A DNA stretch of 64,000 nt from the NCBI RefSeq assembly GCF_011365745.1, contig NZ_JAAOBY010000005.1, forward strand, positions 1-64,000, given 5' to 3'. This stretch comes from Flavobacterium turcicum (GTDB taxonomy: Bacteria; Bacteroidota; Bacteroidia; Flavobacteriales; Flavobacteriaceae). A model generated the notes under the pieces. The model did no database searches and was not told where the DNA came from. It saw nothing but the letters and a program-made list of their open reading frames with translations. Both the position numbers and the translations under genes were made by a program. Below, in pieces: positions 1 to 8,407 of the stretch (position 1 is its first letter; the number at the start of each line of letters is the position of its first letter).

Positions 1-63
1 CACGCTGGACTTAAAATCCAGTGAACAGCAATGTTCGTGCGGGTTCAAGTCCCGCTCTGAGTA
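1..63 (+). tRNA. tRNA-Leu (anticodon TAA), 3' part
   Basis: The window opens inside a tRNA gene. The anticodon stem-loop CTGGA-CTTAAAA-TCCAG (about 5-21) has TAA at the anticodon position. A long variable arm follows, as in class II tRNAs (Leu, Ser, Tyr), then a T arm GCGGG-TTCAAGT-CCCGC (about 39-55) and the 3' acceptor strand TCTGAGT with discriminator A at 63. The 5' acceptor strand and D arm lie upstream of the window. CCA does not appear to be encoded. Confidence 0.9.
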
Positions 64-68
64 CAGAT

Positions 69-104
69 AAAAACCCTTCAACACTAATGTGTGGGAGGGT
101 TTTT
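69..104 (+). terminator. Rho-independent terminator after tRNA-Leu
   Basis: AAAAACCCT (69-77) pairs with AGGGTTTTT (96-104), and ACAC/GTGT inside the loop extends the hairpin. A T-run follows on the + strand. It lies directly behind the tRNA gene. Confidence 0.8.
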
Positions 105-284
105 TATTTACCGAGGTTAGTGTGATATTTATCTCCTTGTATATGGTAATTAGCATTTACATATTGTCTTTGTTTTATTTGATGATTTTTTAAATTTTAT
201 TTTATTTGTTTGGAACGCAAAAGAAAATATTTTCTTAGTATCTTACGTTATTCTATTCTATTTAACCATCAATCTTTTATCAAA

Positions 285-764
285 ATGAAAACAAAAACAA
301 ATTTATTTCTTATTACGGCTTCTATTTTAGCCATCACATCCTGCCAAGACAAGAAACAAGATATTGAAGGAACTTCAAAGAAACAAAATGCTGAAAAGCC
401 ATTGACTGTGCAATGTTACAAAGCTATATATGAACGTGATACAATAAATTTACAAGTTGAGAAATTCAATGGTGGTAAGATTGGAGGCAATATGCAAATG
501 CAATTTGATAAAATGCCGATAAAAAAAGGTGCAATTGCAGGTAAATTTAGTGGTGATACCTTATTTGTTAGTTATACCTTTATTGAAGGTAGTAATGAAA
601 AAATAACTTTCAAGAATCCTATGGCTTTTTTAAAACGTGGAGAGCAGCTGATTTTAGGGAATGGTAAAATGCAGACTACTATGGGTGCTACCTATTTCGT
701 AAAAGGAGAACCTATTGATTTTGATTCTGTTAAGTTTAAATTCGACAAGGTTGCATGTGAATGA
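285..764 (+). CDS. Small lipoprotein of unknown function
   Basis: A 159-residue protein. I chose the ATG at 285 rather than the in-frame ATG at 210, because the residues from 285 form a standard lipoprotein signal: a Lys-rich n-region, a hydrophobic stretch and a lipobox ending in TSC with Cys20. The protein is thus probably lipid-anchored after cleavage by signal peptidase II. The mature part begins with a Lys/Gln-rich linker, followed by a compact region rich in charged residues and beta-type segments. I do not recognise the family. The gene stands alone, with the tRNA upstream and repeat DNA downstream. Confidence 0.75.
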   Translation: MKTKTNLFLITASILAITSCQDKKQDIEGTSKKQNAEKPLTVQCYKAIYERDTINLQVEKFNGGKIGGNMQMQFDKMPIKKGAIAGKFSGDTLFVSYTFIEGSNEKITFKNPMAFLKRGEQLILGNGKMQTTMGATYFVKGEPIDFDSVKFKFDKVACE

Positions 765-893
765 TTTTAAAATCACATAATAACGGTTTGTTAGTTTTTT
801 AAATAAATGCTATTCTAAGGTCAAGAGTTTATTTAATTTGTTCTATTCTCAAGACGATTGCTTTTTTTGTAGCGTAGCAAAATTAAAATGCTT

Positions 894-1480
894 CCGTCAC
901 TTCGAGTGCTTTTGTGTAGCGAAGCATAACAAAAGTGTATCGAGAAGTCGTCTTGTTTGCAATACTGTTCTCGATAAACTTTTAACAATAAAGCTATGGC
1001 ATTATTGTTAAAAGCACTCGAACTGACGGCCTAGCTATCGGTATTGTGAGTGGTTTTGTGTAACGCAGCTTATCAAAGTTTATTTCACCGTCACTTCGAG
1101 TGCTTTTGTGTAGCGTAGCGAAACAAAAGGGTATCGAGAAGTCGTCTTGTTTGCAGCATTGTTATCGATACACTTTTTACAATAAAGCTATTGCATTATT
1201 GTAAGAAGCACTCGAACTGACGGCCGAGCTATCGGTATTGTGAATGCTTTTGTGTAGCGAAGCATAACAAAAGTGTATCGAGAAGTCGTCTTGTTTGCAA
1301 TACTGTTCTCGATAAACTTTTAACAATAAAGCTATCGCATTACTGTAAAAAGCACTCGAACTGACGGTCTAACTATCGGTATTGTGAGTGGTTTTTGTAG
1401 CGCAGTTACAAAAGTTTATTTCACCGTCACTTCGAGTGCTTTTGAGTAGCGCAGCGTAGCAAAAGTGTATCGAGAAGTAC
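894..1480 (+). repeat. Family A structured repeat array 1
   Basis: Units lie at 894-1029, 1088-1223, about 1242-1377 (left arm degenerate) and 1423-1480 (truncated). In the first unit the outer arms CCGTCACTTCGAGTGCTTTT (894-913) and its near-perfect complement (1010-1029) enclose three hairpins: 910-934 (TTTTGT/ACAAAA), 931-983 (AAAAGTGTATCGAGAA / TTCTCGATAAACTTTT) and 980-1013 (TTTTAACAATA/TATTGTTAAAA). Unit spacing is 194 bp between the first two, and the spacers share the word GCTATCGGTATTGTGA. No gene is visible in 765-1501. The same element recurs at 31050-31960 in the same orientation. Confidence 0.9.
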
Positions 1481-1501
1481 TGTCGAGTAAATCAATTCAT
1501 T

Positions 1502-1861
1502 TTATTCTACTGCTTGACCAAATGTGAGTAAGTTGTGATCCGGATCAAGTAACGCAAATTCCTTCTGTCCCCATGGTTTGATGTGTAATGGTGCATTTGG
1601 GTGTATGGATGTTCCTTTGTCAATCAATTCTTTGTAAAAATTTTCTATTTCGTTGGTCCTGATGTACGTACCTGAGTAGTTTTCTAACGAGTCTAATTCT
1701 TTAAATTCAAAAAAGTGAATTTCTACTTGGTCTCGTTTTACTATCAAATAGCCTTCATAATCGTGGGCGCTCACATCATCAAATCCGAGTTGCTGTGTGT
1801 AATAAGCTTTGGTTACAGCTTTATTGCGCATTGGAAGTTTAGGATGAATTTGTGTCAACAT
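1502..1861 (-). CDS. VOC-fold protein (glyoxalase/bleomycin-resistance type)
   Basis: A 119-residue single-domain protein with two beta-alpha-beta-beta-beta halves. The first runs from the N-terminal strand to the segment VEIHFFEF. The second starts near ENFYKEL and ends with FALLDPDHNLLTF, the usual C-terminal strand of the vicinal oxygen chelate superfamily. Length and layout match bleomycin-resistance-like proteins, which bind ligands without metal. The order of likely metal positions does not allow an enzyme assignment. The gene is monocistronic and points away from the glycan locus. A role in antibiotic or toxin binding is possible but not shown. Confidence 0.75.
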   Translation of the reverse strand: MLTQIHPKLPMRNKAVTKAYYTQQLGFDDVSAHDYEGYLIVKRDQVEIHFFEFKELDSLENYSGTYIRTNEIENFYKELIDKGTSIHPNAPLHIKPWGQKEFALLDPDHNLLTFGQAVE

Positions 1862-2108
1862 TTTGGTTTGCTTTTGAGTTGATTATCTTTTTGTTTTTAT
1901 TGTTTGATGTAGTGGCTTTTAGTGCATAAAATGCTAAGATAATTATTTTAAACTTCGCTTTTAACTGCATTTTTACTTATTCATAGTGATTTTGTTGTGG
2001 CGCTTCGGAAAATTGATAAACGGCAACCTAAGTATCAACTTTATTTTATTGCCATTGCTATTTGAGCGGATATTTTAGTCGGAAAATCAATAAGTGGTTG
2101 TTTTTGCA

Positions 2109-2141
2109 TTTGTTAAAACCATCCTAAAATTGTTATATTTG
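2109..2141 (+). promoter_or_regulatory. Bacteroidota-type promoter of the glycan locus
   Basis: TTTG (2109-2112) and TATATTTG (2134-2141) are separated by 21 bp, matching the TTTG / TAnnTTTG promoter of this phylum. The position, about 60 bp before the wzm start codon, fits a promoter for the long + strand operon. The rest of 1862-2201 is AT-rich DNA in which I see nothing else. Confidence 0.65.
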
Positions 2142-2201
2142 TTTACTTTATTTGCCCAAGCATCTTTGTAGGTTAGGCTTATAAAGTTCAATCCAAAAAC
2201 T

Positions 2202-3071
2202 ATGACCCACAACGAACAAACCAATACCACGTGGCTGTTTCAAATAACACCTAAGAATAAATTCTTTTCACTCAATTTAAAGGAAGTATGGCAATACCGT
2301 GACTTGTTATTTTTGTTTGTAAAACGTGATATTGTTACGGTTTACAAACAAACTGTTCTCGGACCGCTTTGGTACTTGATTCAGCCATTATTTACTTCAG
2401 TAACTTTTACAATTATTTTTAATAATGTCGCGGGTATCAATACTGGTACAGTACCTCCTTTTTTGTTTAATTTGGCTGGAATCACAGTCTGGAATTATTT
2501 TACGGCTTGTCTAACCGGAACTTCGAATACGTTTGGAGCTAATGCAGGGATATTTGGGAAAGTTTATTTTCCACGTATAATTGTACCTCTTTCAATTGTT
2601 GTTTCTAACTTATTGAAGTTTGGAATCCAGTTTTTTATATTTCTTTGTTTTTACGGATATTACTATTTGCAAGATACTTCAATAAGTATGAATATCACTA
2701 TTGTATTATTTCCATTTCTAATTGTTATGATGGGTGTTTTAGGACTTGGATTGGGGATGTTTATTTCCTCCTTAGTTACTAAATACAGAGATTTCAGTAA
2801 TTTAGTTGGTTTTGGTGTACAGTTATTGATGTATTTATCGGCAGTGATGTATCCAATGGCTTTGATTAAAGAAAAGTTACCTACTTACGGTTGGATTGTG
2901 GAATACAATCCCTTAGCTTATATTATCGAAACGACGAGATACATGTTGCTTAATGTTGGTCAAATCTCCATTTACGGTTTGGGATATACTTTCTTAGTGA
3001 CTATTATGGTATTTTTAGTGGGAGTTTTAATATTTAACAGAACGGAGAAGAGTTTTATTGATACGATTTAG
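2202..3071 (+). CDS. wzm: ABC-2 polysaccharide exporter permease (Wzm)
   Basis: A 289-residue inner-membrane protein with a cytoplasmic N-terminus and about six membrane segments. It has the pattern of polysaccharide/polyol-phosphate ABC permeases: an amphipathic region with VWQYRDLLFLFVKRD, then VLGPLWYLIQPLF before the first membrane segment, and a conserved end of the RTEKSFIDT type. It would form the channel that moves undecaprenol-linked glycan to the periplasm. The ATPase gene follows 51 bp downstream, which supports the assignment. It is the first gene of the locus. Confidence 0.93.
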   Translation: MTHNEQTNTTWLFQITPKNKFFSLNLKEVWQYRDLLFLFVKRDIVTVYKQTVLGPLWYLIQPLFTSVTFTIIFNNVAGINTGTVPPFLFNLAGITVWNYFTACLTGTSNTFGANAGIFGKVYFPRIIVPLSIVVSNLLKFGIQFFIFLCFYGYYYLQDTSISMNITIVLFPFLIVMMGVLGLGLGMFISSLVTKYRDFSNLVGFGVQLLMYLSAVMYPMALIKEKLPTYGWIVEYNPLAYIIETTRYMLLNVGQISIYGLGYTFLVTIMVFLVGVLIFNRTEKSFIDTI

Positions 3072-3122
3072 TGGTAAGTGTACAGGTTTTAATAATCAAT
3101 AGTTTTAGTATTTAAATAATAA

Positions 3123-4391
3123 ATGGGTAAAGATATCATCTTAAAAGCCGAAAATATTTCCAAACAATACCGACTAGGTCAAGTTGGTACAGGTACTATG
3201 GCACATGACCTTAACCGTTGGTGGCATCAAATACGGGGGAAAGAAGATCCGTACTTAAAAATTGGCGAAACCAACGATCGTTCTACTAAAGGCGATAGTG
3301 ATTATGTTTGGGCACTTCAGGATATCAATTTTGAAATTGGTCGCGGTGAAGTTATTGGGATAATTGGGAAGAATGGAGCTGGTAAATCGACCTTATTGAA
3401 AATTTTATCACGTGTTACGGCTCCTACAACTGGAAGCATTAAGTTTGGTGGTCGGGTTGCCTCGTTGCTTGAGGTAGGTACTGGTTTTAATGGCGAAATG
3501 ACAGGACGTGAAAACATCTATTTGAATGGCGCTATTTTGGGTATGACCAAAAAAGAAATTACCTCCAAACTCGATGAAATAATCGAATTTTCAGGCTGCC
3601 AGCGCTACATTGATACTCCTGTAAAACGATACAGTAGCGGAATGTATGTGCGTTTGGCTTTTGCCGTAGCTGCATTTTTAGAACCTGAAATTTTAATTAT
3701 TGACGAAGTTTTAGCAGTAGGCGATTCTGAGTTCCAGAAAAAAGCAATTGGCAAAATGCAGGATATTTCCAAAACTGGTGGCCGAACAGTTTTGTTTGTG
3801 AGTCATAATATGGCGGCGGTTAAACAGTTGTGTACTAAGACAATTATTTTAGAACATGGTACTGTTGTTTTTGAAGGAAATACTGACGACGGAATTGATT
3901 ATTATTTTAATTTAAATGAAGAGTCAAAAATAAGGAGTGGAATATATTTATCAAATATTACAGCAGATAATCCATTTATAAAAAATGTTAAATTACTTAG
4001 TGTTAATGATTTATATTCGCCTTGTATTAGGTTTTATCATGATGAAGAAATTGTACTTGATATAGAATATAGTAATCGTATTCCAATAGTTACTTTTACA
4101 GTTGGTATAGCTCTTTTAGATTTACAAAAAAATAAGTTGTTTACAAATCACTTTGATTTTTCACAGTCAAGAGAAATAGCTGGTAAATTACGATGCAAAA
4201 TACCTAAAGATATATTAAATCAAGGAGTATATTCTTTCGATGTAGCTATCTTTCAAAAAGGTGGGGTTGTTTTTAGTTATGTCGAGAGTATATGTGAATT
4301 TGATGTAATTGACAGAGGGTCAGATTTGTATTATCAGGTTAATGAAAAAATAGGTCCATTAAGAGTCGCATGCCAATGGGAAATTTTATAG
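3123..4391 (+). CDS. wzt: Polysaccharide exporter ATPase (Wzt) with C-terminal glycan-binding-type domain
   Basis: A 422-residue protein. The ATPase domain (about 1-265) has Walker A GKNGAGKST (82-90), signature SSGM (171-174), Walker B LIIDE (191-195) and the H-loop His228. The extra segment at about 25-60 is typical of Wzt. Residues 270-422 form a beta-rich C-terminal domain like the Wzt domain that recognises modified O-polysaccharide ends in ABC-dependent pathways. The DNA becomes clearly more AT-rich at about 3900, at the domain boundary, which suggests separate ancestry of the two halves. The 3' end overlaps the acetyltransferase gene by 22 bp. Confidence 0.93.
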   Translation: MGKDIILKAENISKQYRLGQVGTGTMAHDLNRWWHQIRGKEDPYLKIGETNDRSTKGDSDYVWALQDINFEIGRGEVIGIIGKNGAGKSTLLKILSRVTAPTTGSIKFGGRVASLLEVGTGFNGEMTGRENIYLNGAILGMTKKEITSKLDEIIEFSGCQRYIDTPVKRYSSGMYVRLAFAVAAFLEPEILIIDEVLAVGDSEFQKKAIGKMQDISKTGGRTVLFVSHNMAAVKQLCTKTIILEHGTVVFEGNTDDGIDYYFNLNEESKIRSGIYLSNITADNPFIKNVKLLSVNDLYSPCIRFYHDEEIVLDIEYSNRIPIVTFTVGIALLDLQKNKLFTNHFDFSQSREIAGKLRCKIPKDILNQGVYSFDVAIFQKGGVVFSYVESICEFDVIDRGSDLYYQVNEKIGPLRVACQWEIL

Positions 4392-5038
4392 AAAAAATTA
4401 AAAAATTTTTGCTTCAAAGGATTTTTAATAGAACGCAAAAAGAGCTTAAGTTAAGCTTTGAAGAGAAAGTGGAATTGGGTAAGGTAAATAATTTTCATGG
4501 GAATAATAAAGTCCGTAATATTAGTATTGGAAAAAATAGTTATGTTTCCTATAACTCTATTGTCTATCATGCAGATATAGGTGATTATTGTTCAATTGGT
4601 CCCAATGTAGTTATTGGTTATGGTGACCATCCTACAAATATGATATCAACTTCACCGCATATTTATTTAAATAGTTTGTTATTTGATGAAAATGAAACTG
4701 CATCAATCTTAATTTCGCACTTTAATAAAGTGAAAATCATGAATGACGTTTGGATTGGGGCTAATGTTTATATCAAAAATGGTGTCAAAATAGGAAATGG
4801 TGCAATAATTGGTGCCGGAGCTGTTGTTTTAAAAGATGTAGATGATTATGATATTGTAGCTGGCGTACCAGCAAAATTCATAAGAAAAAGATTTGACAGT
4901 AAAGTAATTGAGCTTTTATTAAAAATAAAGTGGTGGGAAATGGATTTTCAAGCTTTAAAAAAATATAAAGATGTTTTAAGTAATCCTACAACAATCTTGC
5001 TAAATGAGATGATCAAAAAAATGAACCATGATATATAA
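4370..5038 (+). CDS. Left-handed beta-helix acyltransferase (O-acetyltransferase, CatB/WbbJ type)
   Basis: A 222-residue protein. Hexapeptide repeats run from about residue 48 to 160 (ISIGKNS, IGDYCSIGPNVVIG, VWIGANVYI, IGNGAIIGAGAVV), ending in the typical DDYDIVAGVPAKFI closing segment. His87 in GYGDHPT is the likely catalytic histidine, followed by the STSPHIY motif common in sugar O-acetyltransferases. It probably acetylates a sugar of the exported glycan with acetyl-CoA. The start could be the ATG at 4370 or at 4376; both overlap the end of wzt, so translation is likely coupled. Confidence 0.88.
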   Translation: MPMGNFIEKIKKFLLQRIFNRTQKELKLSFEEKVELGKVNNFHGNNKVRNISIGKNSYVSYNSIVYHADIGDYCSIGPNVVIGYGDHPTNMISTSPHIYLNSLLFDENETASILISHFNKVKIMNDVWIGANVYIKNGVKIGNGAIIGAGAVVLKDVDDYDIVAGVPAKFIRKRFDSKVIELLLKIKWWEMDFQALKKYKDVLSNPTTILLNEMIKKMNHDI

Positions 5039-5744
5039 TGTTGAGCAATACATAAATGATTACTTCATAAACCTCAAGTCGAAAAAATTATCCTTTTCAG
5101 AATACATAATCAGAAAATCGTTGTTAGAAGCTGTTAACGAATTGAAGCCTATTTTGCATGGAAAAGTTTTAGATTTAGCTTGTGGAGTAATGCCTTACAA
5201 AGAATATTTACTAAATCAAAAAATTACAGAATATATTGGAATGGATCTTGAGCCCACCGAATACCATCATCATGTAAAACCAGATATTATTTGGGATGGT
5301 AAGACTATTTCAATTGAAGATAATTCTGTTGATTTTGTTATAGCTACCGAATTTTTAGAACATTATTTTGATACCGCCTCAATTCTGCAAGAGATAAAAA
5401 GGGTTTTGAAACCGGGAGGAATCTTTTTTTTTACTGTGCCATCAATTTGGCCTTTACATGAAGCTCCATATGATTACCATCGGTTTTCTCCTTTTACTTT
5501 GGAAGAGAATTTTAAAAGAACAGAATTTTCAAATTGGCAAGTAAAGCCTTTAGGTGGATTTGATTACCATTTAGCAGTATCATTAGCCTTATGGTATGAC
5601 AATAATTTATCAATTAACAAAAGAAAATTGATTAAACCATTTTTGTCTTTTGTGCTTAAAAAATTGATGAAAAAAGATATCAAAAGAGATTTTTTTAAGA
5701 ATGGTCAATTGTTTTCAGGGTTATACGGTTTTGTAACTAAATAA
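5028..5744 (+). CDS. Class I SAM-dependent methyltransferase
   Basis: A 238-residue protein. Motif I VLDLACGVMP (47-56) is the SAM-binding loop, and the acidic residue after strand 2 lies in GMDLEP (D73). VLKPGGIFFFTVPS is the usual motif around strand 5 in Methyltransf_11 proteins. It starts inside the acetyltransferase gene (11 bp overlap), so it belongs to the same operon. It may methylate a sugar or the chain end, the sort of modification recognised by the C-terminal Wzt domain; that link is an inference. Confidence 0.87.
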   Translation: MIYNVEQYINDYFINLKSKKLSFSEYIIRKSLLEAVNELKPILHGKVLDLACGVMPYKEYLLNQKITEYIGMDLEPTEYHHHVKPDIIWDGKTISIEDNSVDFVIATEFLEHYFDTASILQEIKRVLKPGGIFFFTVPSIWPLHEAPYDYHRFSPFTLEENFKRTEFSNWQVKPLGGFDYHLAVSLALWYDNNLSINKRKLIKPFLSFVLKKLMKKDIKRDFFKNGQLFSGLYGFVTK

Positions 5745-5784
5745 GTTATTTGTTTCGTATTAAATCAAAGATAATAAAATAAGT

Positions 5785-6615
5785 ATGAACCCAATTATAT
5801 CAATAATAATTCCTTGTTACAATTCCGAGTCTACTTTGCAAACTACTTTGGAGTCTGTGATTAGTCAAGATTTTCAAAATTGGGAAGCCATAATAATTAA
5901 CGATGGTTCAATTGATAGGACGGAAGAAATCGCTTTGAAATGGGTTAAAAAAGATAATCGATTTAGCTACTTTTCAAAACAAAATGAAGGCTTAGGAAAG
6001 TCAAGGAATTATGGTATAACAAGAGCTAATGGATTTTATATATTACCTTTAGACTCTGATAATCTAATAAAAGACGATTTCGTTTCCCGGGCAATCCGTG
6101 TCTTTGAACAAGATTCAAGTATTGGAGTAGTACATGGTCATGCTGAATATTTTGGTGAAAGAACAGGGATTTGGGAAATAAGTAAATTTAATTTAGAAAA
6201 AATTGTAATTGACAATTATATTGATGCTTGTGCTATTTTTCGAAAAGAGTTGTGGACTAAAGTTGGCGGTTATGATGAAAACATGCCTTTTCAAGGTCAT
6301 GAGGATTGGGAGTTCTGGATCGCTTTAGGGATGCTGAATGTTACTTTTTATCACATGAATATAGTTACATTTAAATATTTTGTCTCAAGTACATCTATGA
6401 TTCATTCTTTTACAAATCAAATGGCAACATTAAATAGAAATTACATTGTAAAAAAATATAGTGCATACTATTATGAAAAATATTGTGAAAAAGTTACTCT
6501 ATTAGAACAAGTTAAAGAGCAAAACAATATTAATTTGCAAAGCGAAAAATTTATAATAAACTGTTTAACTAAGAAAATTATTGGTATTGAGTTTTTTAAG
6601 ATTAATGGAAACTAA
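5785..6615 (+). CDS. GT2 glycosyltransferase
   Basis: A 276-residue GT-A protein. It starts with the strand ISIIIPCYNSE, has the nucleotide-binding aspartate in NDGS (D40), a metal-binding LDSD (D90, D92) and a catalytic-base-type GHEDWEFW around residue 170-177. The substrate cannot be read from sequence. The gene is clearly related to the genes at 7534 and 9547, which share the same YDxxM...EDWEFxI block, so these three look like paralogues. The composition is very AT-rich. Confidence 0.9.
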   Translation: MNPIISIIIPCYNSESTLQTTLESVISQDFQNWEAIIINDGSIDRTEEIALKWVKKDNRFSYFSKQNEGLGKSRNYGITRANGFYILPLDSDNLIKDDFVSRAIRVFEQDSSIGVVHGHAEYFGERTGIWEISKFNLEKIVIDNYIDACAIFRKELWTKVGGYDENMPFQGHEDWEFWIALGMLNVTFYHMNIVTFKYFVSSTSMIHSFTNQMATLNRNYIVKKYSAYYYEKYCEKVTLLEQVKEQNNINLQSEKFIINCLTKKIIGIEFFKINGN

Positions 6616-6632
6616 TTTTTAAAACTATTTAG

Positions 6633-7544
6633 ATGCTAGCTATAATTATCCCATATTATAAACTTATTTTTTTTAATGATACATTGCAATCCCTTTCCAA
6701 TCAAACAGATAAGAGATTCAAGGTTTATATAGGAGATGATAGCAGTCCTGAAAATCCTTTGGCTCTTATTAATAGTTTCGAAGATAAATTTGATATTGTT
6801 TATCATCGATTCAAAGAAAACTTAGGGGGTGTTTCACTTGCAAAGCAATGGGAAAGGTGTATTAATTTGAGTGAAAATGAAGAATGGATAATGATTTTGG
6901 GTGATGATGATTACTTAGATGATAAAGTAGTTGCTTCTTGGTATGAAAATTATCATTTGTTTGACAAAAAATCGGAAGTGATTCGTTTTGCAAGTAAAAT
7001 GGCAATGCAAGACAAAAATGAAATTTCAAATAGTTTTGAACATCCGATATGGGAAAAAGCAACGGATGCTTATTTAAGAAAGTTCAATCATTTGACTCGT
7101 AGTTCTTTATCAGAATATATTTTTTCTAGAAAAACGTATGATAAGTATCATTTTTATAATTATCCTTTAGCATGGAATAGCGATGATCAAGCATGGCTTG
7201 ATTTCTCCGATAACAAGCCAATTTTTACAATAAATGATTCTCTGGTCTATGTTCGTTTATCAAGTTCAAATATTTCTGGGAAAACAGATAATTTTTTATT
7301 AAAAATTAAGTCTCAAATCTTATTTGGTAAAAAAATTATTAAAGAAAAACTTCATTATTATGAATACAATCAGCGTTTACTTTTTTTAAGGAGATATGAG
7401 AATGATATTCTTAAAATCAGAAAACTAACCGTTTTAGAATGGTTTTTTTTATTTGTTTACTATTTTAAATGGCTGAAATATCATGATTTTAAAAAAATAT
7501 TAAAAAGGTGTTTAAATACAATTTTAAAACGCAATGAGTCATAA
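6633..7544 (+). CDS. GT2-type glycosyltransferase
   Basis: A 303-residue protein with the N-terminal strand AIIIPYYK, the aspartate pair in GDDSSP (about 34-39) and a metal site GDDDYL (90-95). ENLGGVSLAKQWE takes the place of the NxGxxxARN segment of other family members, typical of a divergent GT2 subgroup. The C-terminal 80 residues are basic and aromatic and may lie on the membrane. The last 11 bp overlap the next glycosyltransferase gene. Confidence 0.85.
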   Translation: MLAIIIPYYKLIFFNDTLQSLSNQTDKRFKVYIGDDSSPENPLALINSFEDKFDIVYHRFKENLGGVSLAKQWERCINLSENEEWIMILGDDDYLDDKVVASWYENYHLFDKKSEVIRFASKMAMQDKNEISNSFEHPIWEKATDAYLRKFNHLTRSSLSEYIFSRKTYDKYHFYNYPLAWNSDDQAWLDFSDNKPIFTINDSLVYVRLSSSNISGKTDNFLLKIKSQILFGKKIIKEKLHYYEYNQRLLFLRRYENDILKIRKLTVLEWFFLFVYYFKWLKYHDFKKILKRCLNTILKRNES

Positions 7545-8385
7545 AAAAATTTCCGTTATTGTTCCATGTTATAACCAAGTAAAGTATTTGAACGAATGTT
7601 TAATTTCGGTTTTGAATCAAACCTACTCTGATTGGGAATGTATTATTGTCAATGATGGTAGTCAAGATCATACTGAAAAAGTTGCCTTAGAATGGTTAGA
7701 AAAAGATATACGTTTTAGATATTTGTTTCAAGAAAACCAAGGATTGTGTAGTGCCCGAAATTTAGGGATAAGCAATGCAGTAGGAGAGTTTATTCTGCCC
7801 CTCGATGCGGATGATAAAATAAGTTCAACTTATTTAGCGAATGCTATAATAGAGTTTGAAAATGATTCTTCTCTGAAATTAGTGTATTGTTTGGCAGAAA
7901 AATTTGGCGAGGAGTCTGGGTTATGGCAACTTCCTGATTTTAACTTATATAATCTGAGTCAAAATAATTTAATTTTTTGTTCGGCTGTCTATAAAAAAAA
8001 GGATTGGGAATTAATCGGGGGCTACGATAGTAAAATGATTTATGGTTGGGAGGACTGGGAGTTTTGGATTGCAATGTTAAAGAATGGTGGAAATGTTAAA
8101 AGAATTGAAGAAGTAGGTTTTTATTATAGAATTAAATCAAAATCAATGTTGGATTCTATCAATTATAAAAATGCAAATTATTTAAGCAATTATTTAAGTA
8201 TTAAACATGCAGATTTTTTTGTTAAGCATTATGGGTCTTTTAAAAAAATGAAACAGGAAGTGATACAAATCACAAATGAATATGAATATAAATTAACGAG
8301 CGAAAAGTTTGCTATTGATGTTTTTTGCTCCGTATTTTTTGGGTTTTCTATTTTTGGGAAATATAGAAAACCAAAGAATAATTAA
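7534..8385 (+). CDS. GT2 glycosyltransferase
   Basis: A 283-residue GT-A protein: strand ISVIVPCYN, nucleotide-binding NDGS (D41), SARNLGI, metal site LDADD (91-94), and GWEDWEFWI as the catalytic region. It is a paralogue of the genes at 5785 and 9547. Overlap with the upstream gene and a 22-bp gap to the next one indicate one operon. The sugar donor and acceptor are unknown. Confidence 0.9.
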   Translation: MSHKKISVIVPCYNQVKYLNECLISVLNQTYSDWECIIVNDGSQDHTEKVALEWLEKDIRFRYLFQENQGLCSARNLGISNAVGEFILPLDADDKISSTYLANAIIEFENDSSLKLVYCLAEKFGEESGLWQLPDFNLYNLSQNNLIFCSAVYKKKDWELIGGYDSKMIYGWEDWEFWIAMLKNGGNVKRIEEVGFYYRIKSKSMLDSINYKNANYLSNYLSIKHADFFVKHYGSFKKMKQEVIQITNEYEYKLTSEKFAIDVFCSVFFGFSIFGKYRKPKNN

Positions 8386-8407
8386 TTATTATTTTAATCC
8401 AATTGAG

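Noticed and set aside
210..284. N-terminal extension of the first lipoprotein
   Set aside because: The residues upstream of 285 would bury the lipoprotein signal; the ATG at 285 gives a standard signal peptide.
1..2200. Genomic island integrated at tRNA-Leu
   Set aside because: No integrase and no copy of the tRNA 3' end were seen downstream in the window.
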